NCBI GenBank assembly: GCA_050084985.1
Contig: JBITNC010000001.1
Location: 190,588,001-190,652,000, forward strand
Direction: 5' to 3'
Length of the DNA stretch: 64,000 nucleotides
From: Nageia nagi
Taxonomy: Eukaryota; Pinophyta
Shown here: positions 48,661 to 60,232 of the stretch, one piece after another
Layout of the letters: the number at the start of each line of letters is the position of its first letter
How positions within the stretch are numbered: position 1 is the first letter of the stretch
Notes under the pieces: model-generated
Told to the model about the DNA's origin: nothing
Databases searched by the model: none
Seen by the model: the letters and a program-made list of their open reading frames with translations, nothing else
Program-made: the position numbers and the translations under genes

Positions 48661-50920
48661 CCTAGTGATTGAATGGATACTGATAAGGATAATGATACTA
48701 AATCTACAAATTCTAGGCAAAGAATGCATATTATTAGACAAACCCCTAATAAAGTTAATATGTCTTTTACTGATTATAATTTTGATAATGTAAGTTTGGG
48801 AAGCCATGGTGATACTTCTGATAGTGATGCTAAATTTAAAGAATTAGATAGAATTTCTAGCTATGTTAGATCAATAAAGGAATTGATATCTAATAAGGAA
48901 AAGTTGGAGTATTATCTTACTATTAACAATAAAGAGGTTATAGATATCCTAACAAATTATGAGTTATTAGAAGCATGTACTGCAATTTTGTAATCCTTAA
49001 ATAGTTTATTTTCTTATGAAAATGCAGGGCTTCTATCATCAAGAAAAATAGCATTAACAGTGTGGACTATACACATGCTCCAACAACATGGAAGAAGAGG
49101 ATTCTAAACCTCCAAAAGAGGTGATCATTAAGGATGTCGATGATGAGGGTGAAGTAGAGTTTGAACCCTTGGTAACCCATTCTATAGGTCATAATCCAAG
49201 TATGATTCCTGAAGGTTCTAATAGGGATAAAGGTAAGAACATTTTTTTCGATGATGAAATTGCATAAAATATTTCTAAACAAGTTTTTATTGCAATTAAT
49301 AATGCTTATTTACACAACCCTAATTGGAAAAAAGAAGAGCATGATATAAAGTTTGATATCTTTGAAATGCAAGAAATTGATTACTTTCAAAAGGATAATG
49401 AGAAAAAATAATTAGAATTTATGTTGGACTTTTTTTGATAAACTTGGACATGAAAGAATAAATAGGATTGGACCATTTGTGCCACTCAAAGAGGATGAAC
49501 TTCAAAAAGAACAAGCAAATAAACCAACCTCTCAAAATGGAAACACACCACCACAAACCCCAACACTAGCCCTAAATATCAATATACTTATAGGGAATAG
49601 GCCTATAGTGCAAAAACAACACACAAAGTAAACTTCTATAGTGCCAAATAATAGAAAGACAATTCAGGAAAGGATTGAGAACTTAGAAAAAATATGCATA
49701 AAGATGATGAAGATGATTTCTTATGTTGCTTAAAGCATCCATTGACTAATAGAATTATTTCTAAGTTGTTTGTTATTAAAAAAAATAGTGTGAAATTTAT
49801 GAAATTTGATGGTTTACAAGATTCCAAAATACATAAAGATGATGAAGATGATTTCTTATGTTGCTTAAAGCATCCATTGACTGATAGAATTATTTCTAAG
49901 TTGTTTGTTGTTAAAAAAAGAATGAAATTTATGAAATTTGATGGTTTACAAGATCCAAAAATGCATATTAAAAAAATTTAAGAGGAACCTATTGAATATG
50001 TTCATGATAGAGATATGCTTGAAAAATTATTTTCAAGTAGCTTGAAAGATGATGCATTGAAATGGTACTTTAGTCTTCCTAAAAAAAGTATTGATAATTA
50101 TGAGGATTTGAAACATAGATATTTGAAAAACTTTAGATATAATATCATAAAAAAATTTCAATTCAAGGATTTGTGTAAAATTAAGAAATTACCTAATCAA
50201 TATATATCTAATTTTGTGAAAGTAGGGAAATAAACTAGAAATAAAAAAAAATTTCCTAAGCAATATTTAAAGAATACTTTTGCAAATGCTCTATTTTCTA
50301 TGTATAAAATACAGGTTGTATCTAATTATGGATTGACATTAGCTAAAATGATAGATATTTTGCCTAAAAAGGAAGATTTTATCAAGAAAACTTATAAGAA
50401 ATGTTATCAAACATCTCAAAAGTATGAAAAGAAAGCAAAACCTCAAGTGTATGAAAAGAAGGAGAAACCAAAAGTTGTTACAGCTAATGTTGAAAGAAAA
50501 AAGACTAGACCACAAAGTTTATTAAGTTAATTGATATTGTTGATAATATCCTTAATGTGTTATTAAAATAATATCTTATTGAACTCCCACCAATGGTTCA
50601 GCATCACTTTCCTAATGGTGTTCTTGAAAATTATAGATATGAAGAATTTTGCAATTACCAATGGACACTAGAGCATCAAAAAAAAAATTACAAAATCATA
50701 AGAAATATCATTCAAAAATTTACTAATAATAAAGTAATTCAGATGGATAATGATCCTAAAGTAGAAGAAGGACCTGTATATCCTGATAATGGAAAGTTGG
50801 AGATATTTATGATCCCCTTGCCAAAGATAACTAAGAAACCAAAAGGCTTCATTAGTTTGGTAAGTACTTCACATTGTATGATTTATTATTTCTCTAACAA
50901 AAATGAGTATAGATAACATC
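48660..50920 (+). pseudogene. gag of the PMD-bearing element, lightly damaged
   Basis: The acidic N-terminus (MDTDKDNDTKSTNSRQRMHI at 48673) runs into a long gag reading with only scattered stops. A 45-codon segment is duplicated in tandem at 49697-49966. The gag core at 50015-50233 reads EKLFSSSLKDDALKWYFSLP and YLKNFRYNIIKKFQFKDLCK, then LPNQYISNFVK, typical of plant gypsy gag. A Lys-rich linker (50300-50530) is followed at 50593-50916 by FPNGVLENYRYEEFCNYQWT and IRNIIQKFTNN, where the CxYHRTxGHxTExC knuckle has lost most metal ligands. It ends in GKLEIFMIPLPK. No protease active site is readable after it. Stops at 49264 and 49408 fit CAA to TAA. Confidence 0.78.
49697..49966 (+). repeat. 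in-frame 135-bp tandem duplication inside gag
   Basis: The segment starting CATAAAGATGATGAAGATG at 49697 is repeated from 49832, 135 bases (45 codons) later, with few differences and one small length change near the end. Each copy encodes HKDDEDDFLCCLKHPLT and KFMKFDGLQD. The frame stays open across both. Confidence 0.92.
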
Positions 50921-51855
50921 AACAACAAGCAAGTAAGAGCTATGATGAAGAGAAAATAAAATATAATGGTGAAGCTTATAGAAATAATATTGCTAATGGA
51001 ATGTAAGATTGTCTGCACATTATCAACAATATAAATTATACTACCAAAAAGGCACCTATTTTTATGCTTGCATCTACAAAATTCATATGGGTTTTTAAGG
51101 CATCCCGGTTATGAAGATTCATTACTTGAATTTGATAAATTTAAAATTATAGTGTACCATAAGTAGGTTATTTTTTTTTAAATGGTCAAATGTGTATGTT
51201 GCATTATCACAATAGTCATGTGATGGTTTTATATATGTTCTGGGTAAATTTTGATCATTTCCCTCATATATTTTCTCTAAAAATTCTTCAAAACTCATGG
51301 TGTTAATAGTGAGTGGCTATTTACATTAGTCATTAATGGTGTGCATTTACTAAACTAGACTAAAATAAATAATATATCTTATTTCTTTAAGTTCTATTTA
51401 TATGTTTGAAGACCATGTCATTAGGTTTTGAACTTGTTAAAATAGAAAAACTTACTTAGGTTCATGATTATTCATATATTGCACATAAAGAATCATATTT
51501 TTAGGTCATTGGTAATTTTGAGTCAAAAAAATGAAATTGAAAATTTGTTAAATATTGTTATGGATGTATTCATTAGGTTTGTTATGTACTTGCATTCATT
51601 TCATAGGTTAAATTGTTATTTTGTGGAAATATGTGATGAAGTTGCAAATGAAAAAGTGAAATAGTATATATGGTTTGTTGCTTATAACTTTGCAACTTGT
51701 AATTTGAATTTTAAATTGTAAATTATATAAGTACAACTATATAAGCAAGTAAATCATTCATTCAAATACAAAACATAAAATTGAGTATACATTCAAAAGT
51801 GTACATAAAATTGAGAGCCAAAAAGGATCATATATATATATAATAATCAAAAGGG
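50921..51855. other. no recognisable gene; expected protease-polymerase place is empty
   Basis: The segment after gag shows no protease, RT or integrase motif. A 66-codon open plus frame at 51464-51664 matches nothing known to me. The PMD gene's 3' end on the other strand starts near 51860. Confidence 0.4.
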
Positions 51856-54130
51856 TGGAACCATGTCTCATTATGAAATCTAATGGCATGCACTACTACC
51901 ATTTCTACCCACCACATTATGCCTAGGTACTTTCCTAATACCACTACTCTATCTAGAAATTGAAACCCCCCTGATACCTCACTAGAACTAATACCATGAG
52001 AGGCCATTATTGCTTTGGCTCTCTCATTTTTACTCCTACATGTTATGATGTACTTGTACCACTTACCTATCTTTTACATTAGTTGTTGAATAAATATGCA
52101 TTATTAATTTGGTGGGGACATGTCAACCCTCTCCTGTAATCTCTTCAATGACTAATCCATAGATGGTATTTGAGAATCTCTTACTGCAACTATGGACTGA
52201 AGAGTAGAAAGTTATGATTATAGACTAGAAACCATAGCCTCAAAAATATTTGGTATCTCAATATTTACCTCAAGGGAGGTGATTTGGGTGGTCATATATC
52301 CTTCAAAATATATATATAAGTCATAAGTTATTCAATTCTCCATAGTATGTTAACCAAAAATAAAAAATATCATAAACCTACAAGTGTGTAATAGAGTTTT
52401 ACCTATTAAACTTCAACCAATGTGTCTAACCCTAATACTGGCATAGATGGTTACTCCCACATTAGAATATCATGTATAAGGTTATCTATATTTTTCTCAC
52501 CCTCATTGGAAGATTCTTTCAAGGGAGAGGTAGCCATCTCTTCATCCTCCTCATCAATGCCTAATGGTGTTGGTCTCCTCATAGCCCACCATGCCATGTA
52601 TCCTCTTGCAGTACTTGAATTCATAGAGGTGGATTTTATTAGATCCATTATGCATAGCTCCTCCCATGTTATCACCCATGAAGGCATAATATGTGCCCCT
52701 AGTAGGGCATCCCTCTCATCTCTCTATCGAATGTAGTATATAGGGGCAGGTGGAATACCTTGTCAAATACCAAACTATATCAAAACATGCTGAGGTAAAT
52801 ACTGGTCCACAAGCTTCCTTTTGCTCTAAAGGAAGCATGGATATCTCACCCATGCTAGCTGGTAGGCATCCTCCTCCCATACATAGTTGGTATAGAAGAC
52901 CCACACTAGGTCCTCTAGTTATAGCCTATCAATCTCCCATCGTTTAGCCTCTAGTGTGTGTGGATACCTATATCTATGAAGTCTAGAAATCTAGCAAGTC
53001 AAAGCTACATCTATAGGTGCCTCCCTATCTCTCTAGAGTCCCATTCATCTAATCATAGTTATATTCTCATAACCCCACACTTGTATCAAACTAGCATGAG
53101 CAATAGTAATATTGAACTTGTCCACATATGCACATTCCTATATAGTTGAGCTAAAATAATGGATGTTCAAGCATATTATGTTCTCCTAGTATAAATTTCC
53201 TATACAATCCATACCATTCCCAATGAAAAAGTAGGAATGACTTTGTTTGAGCAAACATAAGTAAAAATAATATAGATAATAAGGAGCCTTGCGTGTTTGG
53301 AGGAAGATGCAAACTTGCACACTTCATGCAAGTGGGAGGCCCTATGATCCCAATCATGATCTTCCTCTCCCATGAGTTAAACTATATATCTCTTCTTAGC
53401 CTCATTATTTGAAATTTTTTCCTATTAAATAATCCACCCATTAATAGGTACACCCCATATCCAATATACATCTAGAAGGGTGATCGTAATTTCACCTAGG
53501 GGCAAGTGAAAGGTGTTAGTGTCCTGGTCCCAATTCTCCATCAACATTGTCAAAAGAGGGAGTTCATGTTGAATATAATCAAACACAACAATATCATTTA
53601 ATCCCAAAATCATGAGGATGTCATCCTCATGATTGGACCTTGGCCTTCTCCAAATAGCCCATAGACATGGGTCCACCCCTAATGGTAATCTTGCACTCCT
53701 ACAAAATTAAAAAACTAGATATTCATATTATGCATTGTGAGAAATCAAACTATAACTATAATAAAAATGAAGGTCTAACTTAGTGAAGGAAAAATTAGCC
53801 TAGGGGCATGAATGAAATGGAAAACCAAACATTTATAAAATGAAAATATTGGCACCTAGCCAAAGCTACATGAATAGGAAAAGCAAAATGACTATAAATG
53901 GATACAAAAATAGAAAGTAAAATGGTAGAACAAGGAAGTCCTATGGTTTCCAAGAAAATGAAATATGGTGAATTATGAAATAATAAAATGTAAAATATAA
54001 ATAAATGGATAAAACTTACCACATGATCAAAACGGATGCTTTGTAAATACTCCGTAATATATTCCCTAAGAAGAGGCAAAGGCCTCTCCACTACACGCCA
54101 TCCATCATCTACCCTCTCAAAAAGAAAAAT
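51856..54130 (-). pseudogene. antisense plant mobile domain (PMD) protein remnant with a candidate intron
   Basis: PMD proteins (MAIN/MAIL family and transposon relatives) act in plant heterochromatin and silencing; many copies ride on transposons. On the minus strand, exon 1 reads FERVDDGWRVVERPLPLL and REYITEYLQSIRFDHV to 54020. A GTAAGT donor at 54019-54014 and a TTTTGTAG acceptor ending at 53699 bound a 321-bp T-rich intron candidate. Exon 2 then reads PRIGL-type text with LLTMLMENWDQDTNTFHLPL and GEITITLLDVYWIWGVPING, the clearest PMD block (53570-53440). Later parts are worn; a coiled-coil-like segment, LSTLQSIVAVRDSQI and MDxSLKRLQERVD, lies at about 52210-52110. As read, the splice junction is off by one base, so boundaries or an indel need checking. 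Stops are scattered; not functional as it stands. Confidence 0.7.
53699..54019 (-). other. candidate spliceosomal intron in the antisense PMD gene
   Basis: Minus-strand GTAAGT begins at 54019 and a TTAATTTTGTAG ends at 53699. The interval is T-rich and gives only hydrophobic, non-PMD translation. It separates two PMD-like coding parts. The join is not in frame as read. Confidence 0.45.
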
Positions 54131-55940
54131 GAGTAAATCAAATGGCTAGGGTTAATTATATCATAATGAATTAAAGATAGTAGATCAACACCAAGCTAAG
54201 TCAAAGTCTTTGTGAGACACCACAGGATAGGAAAAGGATAGGAGAAAAATGATAAATACCAACATTTAAATCTCTTTTTTATTCAATATTTAAACTAAAA
54301 CCTAGCTTAAATGAATCACATTCAAAATATCAATAAATTTCTTGCAAAATGATGGGTGATATGGAAAAAATGCATGAATTTATACTAATTTGTTGTAACC
54401 CCTTTTTAAAAACCTAATTTTGCCAATTCCATGCTAGTAACAACATTCAAAACATGAAATTATCATACATTTCAATGTATGATATTCACAAATGGTAAAT
54501 ATAGTGATATTGGATGTTTAAATTATGCATTTGTAGTGAAATTTATTATGTTCCATTTTTCATGATTATTTATACTAAAGACATGCCATTAGCAGCATGG
54601 TTTATATAAAATTGGCAAGCGATTCAAGTGCTAGATTGTGATTCTATTTTTGTTGGCTCAATATAAATGCATATAATAGAAGTTACATGATGAAAAATAT
54701 GAAATTTTAAATTGTCAAACCTTGTCAAAGTAAAGGCATGTGCAAAATTTTGATTTTTGTGGGCACATTTTTGAAATATTGAATATCTGAATTGCAATTT
54801 CTTAGTAGCAATTGAATATGCTCTTTTTTTAATGTTCAATTATTTCATTTTAAGATTGTTAACAATATGATTAATGAAAAAGTATGGATTCTTTCAAATA
54901 TCAATAATGTTATCATGGCTTTAATAGTTCAAAATGGCTAATATTATGCTTATATGACCTATGCAGAGACCAAAGGCATATAGGATCAAAATGGGTCAAA
55001 TTAATGCTTATGCAAAAAAATTTATGTTATGATAAAATTTATTTTCATGATTTTTATGATGCAAAATGTGATTACTTGTTATTAATTGATTGTGATTCAA
55101 GTTTGCAAACCTGATATTACTATTTTCACATTGTTAAAAACATGTCTATTATAAATTCATTGCAAATTATGAATGCTACAAGCCCTTCAATATTTATTTG
55201 AAAATACCATTATTTTACAAATATTCACTACAATAGGAATACAAAATAAAATTACAAAATACATGATTATGAATTCTATGAAAATAATGTTGTCAATGGT
55301 GTAATTTTACATTAAAAACCAGTAAAGTTAATCAATGTAATGATATCAAATGTGCTAAATTGATAAGTAAGGCCGATGTATATTTGAACATTAGGTAGTT
55401 TTTTATGGAAGCTAAATAGTGTTGTCTCAATGATAGATAAAAATTCAATGTTATGCTAACAAATATTTTTAATTCCATGATCACTCCATGAGCAAAATCT
55501 CTCACAAATTACAACTGATTCCAAGCTTTGGGCATCAAAGGACCTCATCAATTTGATAATCATGGTTCAATAGAACTATATGTCTCAATGACCATAATCA
55601 CATAATGGATATTATATTTATTTCATCCTTGCTCTATAAATTGATTATTCTTTTATTGAATATGATCTATGCAGGTATTATGTTGGATTATTCTCAAAAA
55701 TGTATTATCCAGGAGAGTAGAACCCAAATAGAGGTACTCTTCTCATACACTAATCCTAATTTTTAGATTGATTACCTAAAGAAGCAAGAGTGAAGGAAAA
55801 TATGATATCAAAAGGGGGTGGAAGACATATCATACTCAGCATATCAATCAAAAAAGGGAAGTCCACTTTACTATTGAAAATTTTTTTCTCTTCTATAAAC
55901 TTGTTTGGATTGTGCAATTTCAATGCTTTTTATTTCATAT
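54131..55940. other. no recognisable gene; 3' interior of the PMD-bearing element
   Basis: AT-rich, stop-dense on both strands. It would hold promoter or 5' untranslated sequence of the antisense gene, but no clear TATA can be singled out from the AT background. Confidence 0.35.
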
Positions 55941-55956
55941 CCAAAGAGGAGGAAAA
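55941..55956 (+). other. polypurine tract
   Basis: CCAAAGAGGAGGAAAA directly precedes the 3' LTR start. Confidence 0.75.
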
Positions 55957-56666
55957 TATATATGCTTAACAATAATTTATTATTTATTTAATAAATCATA
56001 TTTAAAATTCCTAAATGACTTATTGCAATATTACAAATATTAAGATAAAGTTGATATTACAATATGCTAGGGCCAATGCAATTTCATATGCTATGGTTCA
56101 TATTTCAATTTATCTTGAATACAATAAAGTTTTATATTATTTCTATAGGTCAGCATTCAATCCTCTCTATGTCTTTGTAGGCTATATATGCAAGTGTAAT
56201 AGGCTAATCTCCATAAATCAAAACTCTTTGATATGACAAGATATTCGATAGGTAGTTATCTCCTATAATATTCATCAAGAAATGGTGTCTTTGGATGCCA
56301 CCTATTATGAGAAATTGTTATACTCTAAGATCTAAAACTTTCTATCTTTTATGTACTCCATAATTTTTCATATTCAATGCTATTAATTGCATGCATCTTG
56401 AGGGTTGAGAGTTTCAAATTTTGGTGGTAGAAGCTATTGATTCATGCATACAAATATCCATTACAAGATCACCTCCAATTTGATCCTAATCCTCCAAAGA
56501 TCCATTATCATTTGCTTTTGAGGATTGCACATACACTTCATATCAGGTGCATGCTTTTCATGTATATTTGTTGTATTTGATATAGTGTACATACCTAGCT
56601 CTTTTTATATTATAGATCATTTTATTTATTATGTATATTTATATTTTATTCAATTTAGGGTCTACA
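55957..56666 (+). repeat. 3' LTR
   Basis: Starts TATATATGCTTAACAATA, a worn copy of the 5' LTR's TGTAGATGCCTAAAAATG (the initial TG has become TA). Ends GGGTCTACA followed by the target duplication CCATG (56667-56671). It aligns throughout with 47676-48384. Confidence 0.9.
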
Positions 56667-56671
56667 CCATG

Positions 56672-57031
56672 CCTTGTAAATATGGATGTTTGTATTCTTT
56701 AGAGTGAGTTGTCCAAATCCTATGGAGGCCACTTTTGAGCTACAATTGACACAAAATAGGTACATGATAAGTTTGTAGCCATTTGAATTAATATTATTTG
56801 GGTCAAGAGCATAAAGAAGCTAGGTCTAATCATATTACAAATAATTTATTTTTAAGTACTTTAACTAGTGTTTTTATTTATTATAATGATATTAAATTAA
56901 TTATTTAATCAATTTATAGTATTAACAAATTAATGAACCCATATTTTTATATCGCAACTCTTTTTCCACTAGTTATGCCAAAAACCCTAGGGTTTTTAGA
57001 TAGTACTTTTTATAATTTAAGTGTTTTGAAA
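56672..57031 (+). other. rest of the split LTR and leader of the plus-strand Tat-like element
   Basis: Continuation of the sequence interrupted at 47675. The boundary between LTR end and leader is not visible. A perfect 18-bp palindrome AAAAACCCTAGGGTTTTT (56980-56997), containing a telobox on both strands, lies about 35 bases before the gag ATG. Confidence 0.45.
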
Positions 57032-59130
57032 ATGGATCCCAAGGAACAAGAAATATTTGGAAGATTTAAAAGCATTTTTAAAAGGAAAAAGTGGTCAAGA
57101 AGGTCTTAGTAAAGGAAATGAGGCTTCTACTCCTTGGGAAGTCTTCTAAAAGCAAGCAAAATATCTTAAGAGTCACATCAAGGAAAATAAGTCACCAATA
57201 CCTATTAAGGATTCAAGCCCTCTTTTTTCTATGTTCCATAATATCATATCCCTAGACCATAAAAATGAGCCATCTTTTGAGATGTAATATGGTGAAGGAG
57301 ATCCTATGCAACAAGTAAGATCATTCAAAATGAAGTTTGAACTAAAGTTTGGAGTGAATCATAATTGAATGGTCAAATATTTCCTTACTACATTGAAAGG
57401 ATATATATTAATATTGTACTTATTACTTCCTTAAGTATATATCACTTCTTATGAGTAGTTTATTATTATATTTCAAAATAAATTTAAGCATAATACCACT
57501 AGTCATGTTACAATTCAAAAATTGTATGCCACAAAGCAAGGGCCTAATGAAAGATCGGATAAGTTCATATTAAGATTCCAAAAGGTTTGGAGAAAAAAGT
57601 AATAAAGGTATGCATTTTTCATGTTTATGTATAATATTATATTCCTACCCTACTTCGAGAAGTGGTTGACTATATGGATCTTCCTTTTATGGATATAACA
57701 TACAAGTTTATTTGGTAAGTAAAAGTATTAGTGGATATTGGAAATCTAAAGTATGGAGTTACTCAAAAATATGGAAAGAAGAATTATCCAAGGAAAGAAA
57801 AAAATCAATTCAATGAAATTAAAAAGCTAAAATAAAATAATAAGCCAATTCAATTATCTACAAAACTATAATATATTAAAGTTATAGATGGCCCCCTATG
57901 TCATGTATAGAGATTGTGTAGAAAAAGTATTGATTCATATAGCACCTACAAAGAAATTATGAGAGCATGATCCTGATTCAAATTGGTATAATCCTCAATC
58001 TTATATTTTCTACCTTTAAGTTAAGGATCATAAGACCAATGCTTTTTCTATTTTGAGGAAAGAGTTTTGTAAGTTATTGGATGAAAAAAAGGTGACATGT
58101 GTAGTGGAAGAAGTAGATCACTTAGAACTAATACATGGGCATGCTAATTTATTTTTTTACAAAATATCTATGATTTAGAGCTTGGTGAGGAATATATAAA
58201 GCACAAATCCATGTGGATACATGTCAAATATAAGATTTATCAAAGGACCCTTGAGTTTAACATCAAAGATCATATCTATAATACTCTTACAAAAATAGGT
58301 TTTCTTGAGCTTTTTCAATAACCTAATGTGTATAAATATGCATTAATGTATAATTTATTAAAAAATTAGATATATTTAAATGCATTCATTATTATATTTT
58401 CAGAATTACTAGAATCTAGTGCAAGTAAACATGGTTGGTTTTGAATATGAACATATTCCTAGTAAGGATGTGATAGAAAAGTACTTATCATTATACACTA
58501 AGATAAAAATGTTTATAAAGCCACTTAAGAGAGTGATAGTAGCTATCGATTCAAATACTAACATATTCTCATTAGATTTGTTGCAAAATTTTCATTAAGC
58601 ATTGAGTTAAATTTAAGAAAACTAGAAACAATATTAAAGGGTTGAATACCATTCAACAATAATGTTTGGGTGTAGTTACTTTACCAATTTAAAGTGGGCC
58701 TAAAATAATAAACATAAAATTCTATGTGTTTCAAGATATTTTGGAATAAAATTTATTGCTATGAAGCACTTATTTATATTATATGAGAGTAGTCTCATCC
58801 ACTTTACATAGATGTTTGAGATTTGAGCATGAAAGGAAAATTATAACTATCAAAAAAAGATGTGAAAATATTTGAATTGGTAAACATGGTAGAAGATAAT
58901 AGGATTACTATTATTGAAATAATAGAAGAATAAGAAGAAACAAAAATATCAAATTCAATTACTTAGGTTAATATGGAAACATACAAATTTAAGAACATCA
59001 ATATCTTGAAAGGATCCAAAAATTTAGATAAACCTATGTTGGAGGTTGTATGTTATGGAACTATAAAGCACTAGAATGCAAAATAATCTAAGAAAAAATA
59101 TTTCCTATAAGGTGTGAATGTTATATTTCA
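57032..59130 (+). pseudogene. Tat-like gypsy gag-protease remnant
   Basis: Starts ATGGATCCCAAGGAACAAG (MDPKEQEIFGRFKS). The gag core at 57290-57600 reads YGEGDPMQQVRSFKMKFELK, MVKYFLTTLKGYILI, then IIIFQNKFKHNTTSHVTIQK and KQGPNERSDKFILRFQKVW. The protease at 58539-58592 reads VAIDSNTNIFSLDLLQNF, where D-S-N stands for the D-S/T-G active site. It is followed by GVVTLPIQSGPK (58668-58703) and a worn NLLL..PW-H...V-STLHR block (58750-58812), a hallmark of Tat proteases. Text continues to about 59130 with EDNRITIIEIIEE. Stops and frameshifts are common. No polymerase follows. Its 5' LTR is the split one at 47215; no matching 3' LTR was found. Confidence 0.72.
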
Positions 59131-59502
59131 ATATCTAAAGATAAAGTAAGGTCATGTTCTTGATCTTGAGAAATAAAAAGGGCTTGAGCTAGAAGTATCA
59201 AAAATTGAAGCAAAAAAAGATAAAGTGAGTTTATATATGTCTATGGTAATATGAATATTGATTTTTTGATTAGTTATTTCAAGAAACATGATTATAAGGA
59301 AAAAAATTTAGAAAAATATGAGAAAGGAATGCAATATTTTCCTACATATTTGGGATAAGTAAAAAGAACAATAATCCTTAGGTATGAAGAATCCAAATCT
59401 TATCAAGATTAGGAAGCAATTGTCAAAGATGATGAATCTTATTTGATGACATTTTTGGTTTAATTTGTATGATTTAATTATTAGATGATTTATGTTGGTT
59501 TT
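59131..59502. other. no recognisable gene
   Basis: Worn sequence between the protease remnant and the LTR at 59503. A possible continuation of the polyprotein, with no nameable motif and no polypurine tract before 59503. Confidence 0.3.
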
Positions 59503-59848
59503 TGTTGAAAATTATAATGTAATATTATTTAATATTTCTTTTTAATGTAAATTCACTTAATGCTTAAAGTATATTTAGATACCTTAAATCATTAAGAGAA
59601 TAAATATAAAAACACATTTATCTTAGGTAAAATTAAGGTCAAAGAGTGGATTTATTTTTATCAATATAGAGGTACCCTTCTCATTATGTAACTAGATGAA
59701 AAATGGTAATGCTTATCTTGTAGAGATGCTCTTGTAGGAGCTTTGTAGAGGAATTATTGAGAATTTGTAAGAGAGTTATCTTATGAGAAGTAATAGAATA
59801 ATGGTTCAAAATGGATGTACTCTCAAGATATGGAGGAACCACTATACA
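59503..59848 (+). mobile_element. 346-bp LTR, plus orientation (left arm of an inverted pair)
   Basis: Starts TGTTGAAAATTATAATG and ends GAACCACTATACA. It is an inverted copy of 60233-60585: both share AATGTAATATTA, a GAGATGCTCTTGTAGGA core and GGATGTACTCTCAAGA. Short TGTT...ACA LTRs of this size are typical of Ty1/copia, but no interior is linked to it. It may be a solo LTR. Confidence 0.7.
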
Positions 59849-59867
59849 TGATTTTTTATTTTTTTAT

Positions 59868-60165
59868 TTATTTTAGATCATTATTTTATATTTGTTGAGG
59901 GTATATGAAAGTCTTATCACATCATAATGTTTCATAATTTAATTTTCTCATGGATGATAACTTCACTAAATAAATAGTTATGTGACCATGTTATCTTAAG
60001 CATGTCACAAATGATCAATACCATCTTAACTAAACCACTAAGTCAATATTTTCAAATGCATAACCACCTTACTAAATTAATATTTATAAGCCATAAATGC
60101 CAACTTGACCAAACACAAAGCCAAGATTTATAAAACAAACCATAAACCAAGATCACCTTGAATAT
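59868..60165. repeat. direct repeat unit A (partner at 61195-61540)
   Basis: Shares with 61195-61540 the run TTATATTTGT-GAGGGTATATG, CATCACATCATAATGTTTCA, then GATAACTTCAC, ATGTTATCTTAA-CATGTCA and AGCCAAGATTTA-AAAAC. Both contain shorter internal repeats (TAAGCCA-AAAT-C-AACTT). Confidence 0.8.
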
Positions 60166-60232
60166 TCTTTGAAAAATATAACATTTATATTTCTATCAAA
60201 GAAATAATCAATCACATAAAAAAAACACATCA

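Larger units (their letters stand above)
47676..56666 (+). mobile_element. LTR retrotransposon with gag and an antisense PMD gene, no polymerase seen
   Basis: LTRs 47676-48384 and 55957-56666 (709 and 710 bp) bound a 7.6-kb interior, with a perfect 5-bp target duplication CCATG outside. The 5' LTR starts TGTAGATGCC and both end GGGTCTACA. The plus strand has gag (48660-50920). The minus strand from about 54130 to 51860 encodes a plant mobile domain (PMD) protein remnant. A polypurine tract precedes the 3' LTR. I find no RT, RNase H or integrase. It looks like a non-autonomous Tat-lineage element, known for extra antisense genes. LTR divergence (about 10-15% by eye) and fairly open gag frames suggest it is younger than its neighbours. 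Confidence 0.85.

Noticed and set aside
52422-52947. Open plus-strand frames of 65-104 codons
   Set aside because: They lie opposite the antisense PMD remnant and have no family resemblance; the minus strand explains the sequence.
59503-59848. 3' LTR of the gag-protease element at 57032
   Set aside because: Position fits, but its start differs from the split 5' LTR at 47215, and no polypurine tract precedes it.
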